In this document: positions 10,042 to 17,735 of the stretch, piece after piece
Position numbering within the stretch: the stretch's first letter is position 1
How the letters are laid out: each line of letters starts with the position of its first letter
Assembly (NCBI RefSeq): GCF_024055895.1
Contig: NZ_JAMXLE010000001.1
Coordinates: 186,001 to 250,000, forward strand
DNA: 64,000 bases
Reading direction: 5' to 3'
DNA from: Rhizobium sp. L1K21
Lineage (GTDB): Bacteria > Pseudomonadota > Alphaproteobacteria > Rhizobiales > Rhizobiaceae
Made by a program: the position numbers and the translations under genes
Notes under the pieces: generated by a model
The model's input: only the letters and a program-made list of their open reading frames with translations
Database searches by the model: none
Told to the model about the DNA's origin: nothing

Positions 10042-12243
10042 TCAACCACCCATCAAGACATCAAGAAGCGTGGATTTCTTGCCGGAGCCGTTCTGCTGTG
10101 CCTGAGGTGTTGTGCCCACACTTGCCGGGGGAAGCGGTGCTGGCGGTGCATTGGAGCTGGGTGGCAGTTCTGCGCTTGCCTGTTTGTTCGTTCCCAGAAG
10201 GTCGGAGAGAACGTCGGTGAGGGTTCGCGGCTTGCTGGGCGGGCTCGAAACGCCCGTGCCATCCTGTGTCGTTGGAACAGAGGCCATTGGTGTGCCGTCC
10301 GAGTAGCCTCCGCCCGTACCAAAGAGCGGAGACGGTGAAAGACCCTCGTGTGCTGCTGCCATAAACTCCTGCCAGGTGCGGGCTGGAATACTGCCGCCGG
10401 TGGCGCGTTTCATAGGTGTGCCATCATCGTTGCCGAACCAAACACCCGTTGCCAGGTTGGATGTGTAGCCAACAAAAAGCGCGTCGCGATAAGACTGTGT
10501 GGTGCCGGTTTTGCCGGCCACCTGCCAGCCCTTGATCTGGGCGGCGCGGCCGGTGCCTTCGCTGACCACATGCGACAACATCGAATTCATCGTTGCAGCA
10601 ATTTGCGGCGAGAGAACCCGCGGCGGATCGTCATACCGGTTTTCGTAAAGAACCTTGCCGGATGCAGTGGAAATGCGCCGGATAATGTGTGGTGTTGCCT
10701 TGTAGCCGCCGTTCATGAAGGCAGCATAAGCACCTGTCAGTTCTTCCAGCGATACTTCCGATGTGCCAAGCGCGATGGAGGCATTTTCCTGCAGCTTGGA
10801 TTCGATACCGAGACGGTGCGCCAGCTTCACCACCTGCTGGGGGCCTGCTTCCATCACCAATTGCGCGGCAATCGTGTTCAGCGAATGGGTCAGCGCATAT
10901 TGCACGGTCACCGGACCGATATATTTGTTTTCGTAGTTTTCAGGCGTCCATTTGCCGATTTTCACTGGCGCGTCGTTGCGCAGGGAATCCGGCGTCACGC
11001 CTTCCTCGAGGGCTGCCGCATAGACGAAGGGCTTGAACGCGGAACCCGGCTGGCGCTTGGCGTCCGTTGCCCGGTCGAACTGGCTTTTGGAATAGTCGCG
11101 GCCACCCACCAGCGCGCGCACAGCGCCGGTGCCATCCAGCGAAACAAGTGCGGCCTGGCTCACCTTGTATTTCTCGCCGTCGCTGTCCAGCGCGTTCTGG
11201 ATGGCCTCCTCGGCCTTTTCTTCAAGGGAAAGATCGATCGTCGTGTCGATAACGAGGTCTTCCTTCACATCGCCCACCATGGAAGGGATGCGATCCATCA
11301 CAATATCGGCCACATATTGGCCGGCACCGGACCAGTAGCTCTTTGTTTTCACCGGCTTTTGCGACATGGCCGTGGTGACTTCCTTGTCCGTCACATAACC
11401 CGCATCATGCATGGCAGCCAGTACCACCTGTGCGCGCTCTTCCGCCGCTTTGGGATCGCGGGCAGGTGACAGGCGCGAGGGGGCTTTCAACAGGCCTGCC
11501 AGAAGAGCTGCTTCGCCGAGGTTCACATCACGCGCAGGTTTGTTGAAGTAGCGCCGGGAGGCAGCTTCCACGCCGTAGGCATTGGAACCAAAATAGACCC
11601 GGTTCAGATACATCGCCAAAATCTGGTCTTTGGTGAACTTGTGCTCAAGCCAGATGGCCAGCAGCACTTCCTGCACCTTGCGCTCCAGGGTACGTTCAGG
11701 CGAGAGGAAAAGATTTTTGGCAAGCTGCTGGGTGAGCGTCGATCCGCCCTGAACCATGTGGCCGCTCAATATGTTCGTCACCATCGCACGGGCAAAGCCG
11801 ATGGGGTCGAAGCCGAAGTGATAATAAAAGCGGCGATCTTCAATCGAAATCACGGCTTCGGGAATATAGGGCGACATATTGTCGAGGGTCACGGCTTCGC
11901 CACCGGTTGCGCCGCGGTTTGCAATCGTGGAACCATCGACGGCCAATATCTTGATGTTCGGTGGCCGATCCGGAATGGACCACGAGGTGGCGCTTGGCAT
12001 CTTGGCACCGTAATAAACGACGATACCACCCACGCCCATGGCGCCCCAGAGGCCGAGCACCAGTGACCAGTAAACAGCCGAACGCAAGAAGCCGGTCACG
12101 CCGCCGGACGAACGTGCGCGCTTCTTCTTCGCCTTCTTGCCGCGCGCATTGCCCGTGACGCGGCTACCGCCGCCGTTTGCGCTGTTGCCGTTGGATTCGA
12201 AGAAAGGTTCTATGCGGTTTGTTGACCGGGATCGTTTTGCCAT
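10042..12243 (-). CDS. Bifunctional class A penicillin-binding protein (PBP1A family)
   Basis: A 733-residue peptidoglycan synthase anchored in the inner membrane. A basic N-terminal cytosolic tail (KKAKKKRARSS) precedes one membrane helix at about 53-77. The GT51 glycosyltransferase domain has EDRRFYYHFGFDP with the catalytic Glu, and QGGSTLTQQLAKN. The transpeptidase domain has the SxxK serine in GSAFKP, an SLNT motif and KTGTT. The last 100 residues are Pro/Ser/Ala-rich and low in complexity. It is monocistronic, divergent from the downstream chemoreceptor gene and separated from dnaK by a promoter region. Confidence 0.95.
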   Translation of the reverse strand: MAKRSRSTNRIEPFFESNGNSANGGGSRVTGNARGKKAKKKRARSSGGVTGFLRSAVYWSLVLGLWGAMGVGGIVVYYGAKMPSATSWSIPDRPPNIKILAVDGSTIANRGATGGEAVTLDNMSPYIPEAVISIEDRRFYYHFGFDPIGFARAMVTNILSGHMVQGGSTLTQQLAKNLFLSPERTLERKVQEVLLAIWLEHKFTKDQILAMYLNRVYFGSNAYGVEAASRRYFNKPARDVNLGEAALLAGLLKAPSRLSPARDPKAAEERAQVVLAAMHDAGYVTDKEVTTAMSQKPVKTKSYWSGAGQYVADIVMDRIPSMVGDVKEDLVIDTTIDLSLEEKAEEAIQNALDSDGEKYKVSQAALVSLDGTGAVRALVGGRDYSKSQFDRATDAKRQPGSAFKPFVYAAALEEGVTPDSLRNDAPVKIGKWTPENYENKYIGPVTVQYALTHSLNTIAAQLVMEAGPQQVVKLAHRLGIESKLQENASIALGTSEVSLEELTGAYAAFMNGGYKATPHIIRRISTASGKVLYENRYDDPPRVLSPQIAATMNSMLSHVVSEGTGRAAQIKGWQVAGKTGTTQSYRDALFVGYTSNLATGVWFGNDDGTPMKRATGGSIPARTWQEFMAAAHEGLSPSPLFGTGGGYSDGTPMASVPTTQDGTGVSSPPSKPRTLTDVLSDLLGTNKQASAELPPSSNAPPAPLPPASVGTTPQAQQNGSGKKSTLLDVLMGG

Positions 12244-12458
12244 TTGCCCGTATTTGGTTTGAATCTGATTTCGCCCTGAACTCTAAATGCGGCGAATTAA
12301 GGGGCGGTTAAGGAAGAATTTCCGGCTTCACGAAAGTCTTTTGCGAACGCCCAAACTGCCTTGATTTAAACCAATTTTAACGGGTCTCGCTCTTATCATG
12401 CGCCGATTTCAATTTATCGATTTGCACATTCCAACACCTATTTGCCGGAAACAGACCC

Positions 12459-14984
12459 ATGATGCGACCCTTCAGCGCTCTCCTTGCCCGCCTTTCCATT
12501 CAGGCTAAGATCCTCGCCTTCATTGCGCCGCTCTGCCTTTTTATTGTGGCGATTGCGGCCGTTAGCCTGTTAACCGGAAATATCATTGGCCGGCAGCTTG
12601 ATGGCTCCAGCCGCAGCATCGGCTCGTTGAGCGCCTTCAAGCAGGTCTATACCGATATGAATGTCTTTCTGTCTGATACGACAGAGGCGCGCCGCGAGGT
12701 GTTGGCGGAGAGCCTCGACAGCACATCTGCGGATTTGAACGCGCGTATTCAAGAGAGTGCAGAGCCCGATATGCTGAACGGCCTGAACGAGGCCAAGCAG
12801 ATTGTGGATGCGCTGGGCGCTTCTGCTGGCGGATTGTGGGACATGCACGAGAGCGAACTTGTGCTCAAAGCTGACATGAAACAGCATCTCGATGCGCTGG
12901 CTTTAGCCCGCGATGCGATTCAGAAGGTGTCTGACGAAACGGAAGCCACACTCCGTGCCAAGGATCTGGAAGCAAAAGAGCTGATCCGCCGATCTGAAAC
13001 ACTCAGCAACAGCTCCGAAAGCCTGCAGGATATCGTTTCCAAACTGCAGGAGATTTCCGAACCGTCCGACCTGCTGAACACGATTAAACCGCTACGCTCG
13101 GAGATGAACGAACTCATCCACGCAACGGAACGCTATCTGCCGTCTACCGAAGTGCAGGCGAAAAACACGATCAAGGATAATCTTGAGTTCATTCTGGAGG
13201 TCTATGAGGCCAATACCGAATCGCCTGTCGAGGTTTCCAAGGTCACGCGTGCGGCAGGCCTGTTGCGGCCCATGGTGTTCAAGCTGCGAGCGCTTGCCAC
13301 TCAGGCCGGTCGCGATTCCAGCAGCAAGTTCAGCGAGCTTGATCGCCCCATGGAAGAGGCATCGAAGGTCGTCGATTATGCCATGCGCATGCGGGCCTTG
13401 ACGAATGAGGCGCTGCTATCGGGAACGCGCCTTCTTGCTGCGCCGACGGCAGACAATCTCGAACCGTTCAAGGCCGATATCACCAATCTGCTGGGTAGCC
13501 TGCCGGCCATTCCGATGGTTTCAAACCTCGATACGCTTCTTGATGCGGTGACCGCCGCCTCGGACGCTGCCGATGGCCTTTCGGCGAATTCCGAGAAACT
13601 GGTGACTGCGGAAACGGCGCGTGTTGAAGCCTTCACCGCCGCATCGGATCAGATCAATCAGGCCTGGCTTCACATCGTGAAACTGGCCGAGTTGCAACGT
13701 GTTCGTGCCAAAACGGCCACCAGCGAGGCGTTGACGATTTCTCTGACGGCTGCCGGTGCCGCCGTTCTCTTTTCCATTGTGGCGACGCTTGCGCTTGTCG
13801 GCGCGTTGAAAGGCCCCATTCGCCGGCTCACGCAAACGATGAAGGATGTCGCCTCCGGCAAGCTGGATGCAGACGTGGTCGGCACCGAGCGGACCGATGA
13901 AATCGGCGATATGGCGCGTGCACTTGGCGTTTTCAAAACCAATGCCGAGGACAAATTGAGATTTGAGGCGGAGGCCGAGGAAGCCCGCAAGCGTGCTGAA
14001 ATGGAACGCGCTGCCGCCGACAGCGAGCGGGAACGGATATCGCTTGAGATGCGCGACGCTGTTTCCGCCCTGGCAAACGGGCTGCGCAGCCTTGCCCATG
14101 GTGATCTGACCTGCACCATCCGTACAAGCTTTGCCGGCGAGCTTGATGAGCTTCGCGTCAATTTCAACGAATCACTTGAGCAGATGCGCGATGCGCTCGG
14201 CCAGATCCGGGACAATTCGATTTCCATCCGCGAAAAGAGCAGCGTGCTGAACGACAGTGCCAACGACCTTGCGCGGCGCACCGAGCAGCAGGCGGCGGCG
14301 CTGGAACAGACGGCGGCAGCCGTGGAGGAAATCACCAGCACGGTTCGTGTGTCTTCGCAGCGTGCCCGTGACACCAATACGGTCAGTGCGGAAATTCTCA
14401 GCGATGCCGCTCAGTCGGCCACGGTTGTTTCCGAGGCCGTGAGCGCCATGGACCGCATCGAAGCGGCGTCGGGACAGATCAGTCAGATCATCGGCACGAT
14501 TGACGAGATTGCCTTCCAGACCAACCTTCTGGCACTCAATGCCGGCGTCGAGGCAGCGCGTGCGGGCGAAGCGGGCAAAGGCTTTGCCGTTGTTGCCCAG
14601 GAGGTGCGCGAGCTTGCGCAACGCTCCGCAAACGCAGCAAAGGAAATCAAGACCCTGATTGGCCGCTCCGGCGATGAAGTCAAGCAGGGGGTCGAGCTTG
14701 TCGGTCAGACCGGCGAGGTGATCGCGCGCATCAACCAGCGTATGCAGGAAATTGCGCAGAACATTGCCGATGTGGCGCGCGCCAGCCAGGAACAATCGAC
14801 CGGGCTGCAGGAGGTCAATGCCGCCGTCAATTCGATGGACCAGATGACCCAGCAGAATGCCGCGATGGTGGAGGAGACCAATGCCGCAAGCCACGTCCTG
14901 GTTTCAGAAGCGATGGAGCTGAGCGAACTTGTGGCGCGGTTCCGGATCGGCGACGGGCAAGCGAAGGCACAGCGCGCGGCATGA
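12459..14984 (+). CDS. Methyl-accepting chemotaxis protein
   Basis: An 841-residue chemoreceptor. Membrane helix 1 lies at about 17-42. A long, almost wholly helical periplasmic sensor region (about 43-420) is larger than a simple four-helix bundle and could be a helical bimodular domain. Membrane helix 2 lies at about 425-447, followed by HAMP ([16 protein letters not shown]) and the signalling domain with the conserved hairpin [20 protein letters not shown] near 680-700. It ends AKAQRAA with no CheR-binding pentapeptide. There is no adjacent che gene, so it works with a chemotaxis system encoded elsewhere. The ligand is unknown. Confidence 0.95.
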   Translation: MMRPFSALLARLSIQAKILAFIAPLCLFIVAIAAVSLLTGNIIGRQLDGSSRSIGSLSAFKQVYTDMNVFLSDTTEARREVLAESLDSTSADLNARIQESAEPDMLNGLNEAKQIVDALGASAGGLWDMHESELVLKADMKQHLDALALARDAIQKVSDETEATLRAKDLEAKELIRRSETLSNSSESLQDIVSKLQEISEPSDLLNTIKPLRSEMNELIHATERYLPSTEVQAKNTIKDNLEFILEVYEANTESPVEVSKVTRAAGLLRPMVFKLRALATQAGRDSSSKFSELDRPMEEASKVVDYAMRMRALTNEALLSGTRLLAAPTADNLEPFKADITNLLGSLPAIPMVSNLDTLLDAVTAASDAADGLSANSEKLVTAETARVEAFTAASDQINQAWLHIVKLAELQRVRAKTATSEALTISLTAAGAAVLFSIVATLALVGALKGPIRRLTQTMKDVASGKLDADVVGTERTDEIGDMARALGVFKTNAEDKLRFEAEAEEARKRAEMERAAADSERERISLEMRDAVSALANGLRSLAHGDLTCTIRTSFAGELDELRVNFNESLEQMRDALGQIRDNSISIREKSSVLNDSANDLARRTEQQAAALEQTAAAVEEITSTVRVSSQRARDTNTVSAEILSDAAQSATVVSEAVSAMDRIEAASGQISQIIGTIDEIAFQTNLLALNAGVEAARAGEAGKGFAVVAQEVRELAQRSANAAKEIKTLIGRSGDEVKQGVELVGQTGEVIARINQRMQEIAQNIADVARASQEQSTGLQEVNAAVNSMDQMTQQNAAMVEETNAASHVLVSEAMELSELVARFRIGDGQAKAQRAA

Positions 14985-14991
14985 TATGTTT

Positions 14992-15020
14992 GGAAACCCC
15001 GCACAAAAGCGGGGTTTTCC
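14992..15020. terminator. Bidirectional terminator between chemoreceptor and dipeptidase genes
   Basis: Inverted repeat with arms GGAAACCCCGC (14992-15002) and GCGGGGTTTTCC (15009-15020). It lies between the converging stop codons of the chemoreceptor gene and the dipeptidase gene and can serve both. Confidence 0.8.
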
Positions 15021-15037
15021 GTTGCTCTTGAAGCGGA

Positions 15038-16426
15038 TTACTTTGCCAGGGCCGCCATGATCCTGATCCAGGAGCGGATGCCCTTGTGATAGGATTTCAG
15101 GTTGTATTTTTCATTCGGTGAGTGGATGCGGTCGTCCTCGAGCGCGTAACCCACCAGAAGTGAATCCATGCCCAGCATTTTCTGGAAATCGCCGACAATC
15201 GGGATCGAGCCACCCATGCCGATTGTGACTGCGGGTTTCGGCCATTCGTCGGAAAGCGCCGTTTTCGCTTTTGTCAGCACATCGGAATCATAAGGCAGCT
15301 GGATCGCCGGCGAGCCGCCGTGCGGGTGGAATTCCACAGAGCAGTCCTCCGGAATTCTGGATTTTACGAATGCACGGAAATTCTCGCGAATTTTCGCCGG
15401 GTCCTGTTTTCCGACAAGACGGAACGAGACCTTTGCCGAGGCCTGTGCGGCAATCACCGTCTTGAAGCCTTCGCCCGTATAGCCGCCCTTGATGCCATTG
15501 ACCTCCGCGGTCGGCCGCGCCCAGGTCAGTTCCAGAACCGAGCGGCCCTTTTCGCCAGCGGGAATGGAAAGGCCGATATCAGACAGGAAGGTGTCATTCG
15601 TGCTTTGCAGCTTGTCCCAGCTTTCCTTGATATTGTGGGGTGTTTCTTCAACACCGTCATAAAAGCCTGGAATTGTGACGGTCCCGGTCTTGTCGTGCAT
15701 GCTGGCAAGAATATCGGCCAGAATGTGGATGGGGTTTGCCGCAGCCCCACCGTAGTGGCCCGAATGCAGGTCGCGGCTGGCCGCCTTGACCACGATTTCC
15801 TCGCCCACGAGGCCGCGCAGGCTTGAGGAAATGGCGGGTGTATTTTCATCCCACATGCCGGTGTCGCAGACGAGAGCGAAGTCGGCCTTCAATTCTTCCG
15901 CATTGGCCTCGAGAAACGGCTTGAGCGAGGGGGAGCCGGATTCCTCTTCACCTTCAAACAGGATGCTGACGCGCACCGGCAGGCTGCCATTGGCCTCCTT
16001 GTATGCGCGGCAGGCTTCCACGAAGGTCAAGAGCTGGCCCTTGTCGTCAGAGGTGCCGCGTCCATTGATGATCTCGCGTCCACTCTCTTCCTTGATGACG
16101 GCGGGATCGAAGGGGTCCTTTTCCCAAAGCTCCAGCGGATCGACCGGCTGCACATCGTAATGTCCGTAAAACAGCACATGCGGTGCATCGGCGCTTGCGC
16201 CCTCGTGATGGGCAACCACCATGGGATGGCCGGGCGTGTCGCGCAGCGATGCATCGAAGCCGATATCCGTCAGCGCTTTGACCAGGTATTCGCCGGCCCT
16301 GCGGCATTCGGCCTTGAAAGCGGGATCGGTGGAAATGGATTTGATGCGCACAAGCTCAAACAGCTTTTCAAGGCTGGAATTGAGGTTGTCATCTGCGCGC
16401 TGAAGCACTTTAGCAATATCGGCCAT
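15038..16426 (-). CDS. M20-family dipeptidase (ArgE/DapE/CPG2 superfamily)
   Basis: A 462-residue cytosolic di-zinc peptidase related to carnosinase-like dipeptidases. The metal and catalytic motifs are in order: GHYDVQP, GRGTSDDKGQ (bridging Asp), FEGEEESGS (catalytic Glu pair), ALVCDTGMW, and the C-terminal RIHSPNE histidine. The dimerisation domain lies between them, after LHSGHYGG. The true substrate cannot be told from sequence. It is transcribed behind the marR-type gene with an 80-base gap, so co-regulation is possible. Confidence 0.92.
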   Translation of the reverse strand: MADIAKVLQRADDNLNSSLEKLFELVRIKSISTDPAFKAECRRAGEYLVKALTDIGFDASLRDTPGHPMVVAHHEGASADAPHVLFYGHYDVQPVDPLELWEKDPFDPAVIKEESGREIINGRGTSDDKGQLLTFVEACRAYKEANGSLPVRVSILFEGEEESGSPSLKPFLEANAEELKADFALVCDTGMWDENTPAISSSLRGLVGEEIVVKAASRDLHSGHYGGAAANPIHILADILASMHDKTGTVTIPGFYDGVEETPHNIKESWDKLQSTNDTFLSDIGLSIPAGEKGRSVLELTWARPTAEVNGIKGGYTGEGFKTVIAAQASAKVSFRLVGKQDPAKIRENFRAFVKSRIPEDCSVEFHPHGGSPAIQLPYDSDVLTKAKTALSDEWPKPAVTIGMGGSIPIVGDFQKMLGMDSLLVGYALEDDRIHSPNEKYNLKSYHKGIRSWIRIMAALAK

Positions 16427-16506
16427 GGGTATTCCTAATCAGTTGGATATCTCAGACTGAAATGAAATCTGAACGGGGCAGAACTTGGACCCGCAAAGCG
16501 CCGACG

Positions 16507-16995
16507 TCAAACGGGAATTGGCCGAAGGTCATGAATTTGCGCCTCTGCCGGGTCAACGCCATCTTCCAGCTTGCGTGCGTTTTCAACCGCCCAGCGCATA
16601 TACTCCATCAGCAATTCGCGTTCGAAACGGCGGAAGCCGGAAAAGAGCGCTTCGTCAGCCTCTTCAGCAGCTTTCAATGCTGCGTCCTTCAGCGATTTCG
16701 CCCGATCGGTGAGGTAAAGAAGCTGCGCACGTTTGTCCTTGGGGTGTGCCCTGCGCTCTACGAGATCGTCGCGGACCATGCGCGAGAGGGTGTTGGCGAT
16801 GGTGGCCTGTTCAATCTCCAGCCGCTCCACAAGTTCGCGCTGGGTGATGCCGTCCTCGTTCCACAAGGTGACAAGGATGGGATATTGTCCGGGCGAAATG
16901 CCAAGCGCGGCGATCTTGTGTTGCAACGACCGGGAAAATCCCTTCGCCAACAAGCCAGAAAGATAGACTGCGGATTCCATCAGGTCTTGCGCCAT
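16507..16995 (-). CDS. MarR-family transcriptional regulator
   Basis: A 162-residue winged-helix protein. The DNA-binding part has GITQRELVERLEIEQATIANTL and the wing LVERRAHPKDKRAQLLYLTD. Flanking helices would form the dimer. MarR proteins usually repress nearby genes and release DNA on binding a small aromatic ligand or on oxidation; no redox cysteine pair is evident. A perfect 18-base palindrome at 17292-17309, about 300 bases upstream, is a possible target. The dipeptidase gene follows downstream on the same strand. Confidence 0.93.
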   Translation of the reverse strand: MAQDLMESAVYLSGLLAKGFSRSLQHKIAALGISPGQYPILVTLWNEDGITQRELVERLEIEQATIANTLSRMVRDDLVERRAHPKDKRAQLLYLTDRAKSLKDAALKAAEEADEALFSGFRRFERELLMEYMRWAVENARKLEDGVDPAEAQIHDLRPIPV

Positions 16996-17094
16996 GCCCT
17001 ATCCATAGCTTTCTCGACGATTCGCGTCCAATCAAAAAAGAACGCAGGCTATAGAATGATATTTCCAAGGGCATCGCCCGATGCTCTAGAACGT

Positions 17095-17185
17095 CAAAGG
17101 CCGCCATGGTTGGAGGTAACCCATGGCGGCCTGACAAAGGAGGGACAAAGGCCCGGAGAGGGGGACTAGAGGCCTTTGTCCTAAG
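17095..17185 (-). ncRNA. Candidate small RNA with two hairpins exposing CCUCC-type loops
   Basis: Two perfect 11-base inverted repeats lie 11 bases apart: arms 17143-17153/17171-17181 and 17099-17109/17121-17131. Read on the minus strand, the second hairpin exposes GTTACCTCCAA in its loop. The first exposes a C-rich loop, and TCCCTCC lies at and just after its 3' arm. CCUCC loops are the hallmark of anti-Shine-Dalgarno small RNAs such as the alpha-r14 type. The run after the last stem is only TTTGACG, so termination there would be weak. The strand is inferred and no clear promoter was found. Confidence 0.4.
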
Positions 17186-17291
17186 TCTGCAACGGGCGGG
17201 GGACAGGCCGGTTGTCAGACACTGGTCGGCGTGATCAATTGCCGATGACTGTGAGATGGCTCCGGGAATGTGGCAATTCAAGGGAAGCCCG

Positions 17292-17309
17292 GATTACAAA
17301 TTTGTAATC
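17292..17309. promoter_or_regulatory. Perfect 18-base palindrome, operator candidate
   Basis: GATTACAAATTTGTAATC is a perfect palindrome in a non-coding spacer. Its size and AT-rich TACAA...TTGTA arms resemble MarR/OhrR-type operators, and a marR-type gene starts about 300 bases away. The assignment is inference. Confidence 0.45.
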
Positions 17310-17440
17310 AATCGAAAGGCTTGCAGTGCCTGCGTTTCAACAATTTGAAAAGTCAGGGTTTTGCGTTTGCCTTGCCGTTAAACTTGAGGCTGTTGACGCT
17401 GGTTTGTGACGTTGTTTTTTCAAATTTCAGGCAAAGAAAA

Positions 17441-17481
17441 ACCGTCATGGATAGGCGGTTCCATGACGGTCAATCTTTTTT
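17441..17481 (+). terminator. Orphan intrinsic terminator upstream of polA
   Basis: A perfect 11-base stem (ACCGTCATGGA at 17441-17451 with its complement at 17460-17470) is followed by a T-run at 17475-17481. It lies on the plus strand, 255 bases before the polA start, and no plus-strand gene precedes it for more than 2 kb, so it probably ends an unannotated small RNA. Confidence 0.7.
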
Positions 17482-17735
17482 AATCAGCGTCAATCGGGGG
17501 CGACGCTTTTTTCCCGAGCCGGGGACGTGGCTCTTAACGGGAAAACCGGTTTAATTCCGGATGATTCGATATGATCATCAAATTGTGGCAAGAGAATGGA
17601 CAGATTTTGACTGAAATTTGTGATTTCAGCCTATTTTCCGGGCAAATTTGAAGTTCGGGCCGGTATTTTGCCTGCCTGGGGATGTGTCTTAGTTTTTGTG
17701 GACCTTTCCCGTGGCGCACGCTATCCATTCATCCC

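Larger units (their letters stand above)
16996..17735. other. Gene-free spacer upstream of polA rich in inverted repeats
   Basis: No convincing protein-coding frame is present in these 740 bases. They hold two perfect 11-base inverted repeats (17099-17131 and 17143-17181), a perfect 18-base palindrome (17292-17309) and an orphan intrinsic terminator (17441-17481). From memory, in Sinorhizobium meliloti the polA-adjacent spacer carries the small RNA SmrC7 of the alpha-r7 family, so a small RNA gene here would fit synteny. I cannot fix its strand. Confidence 0.6.
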
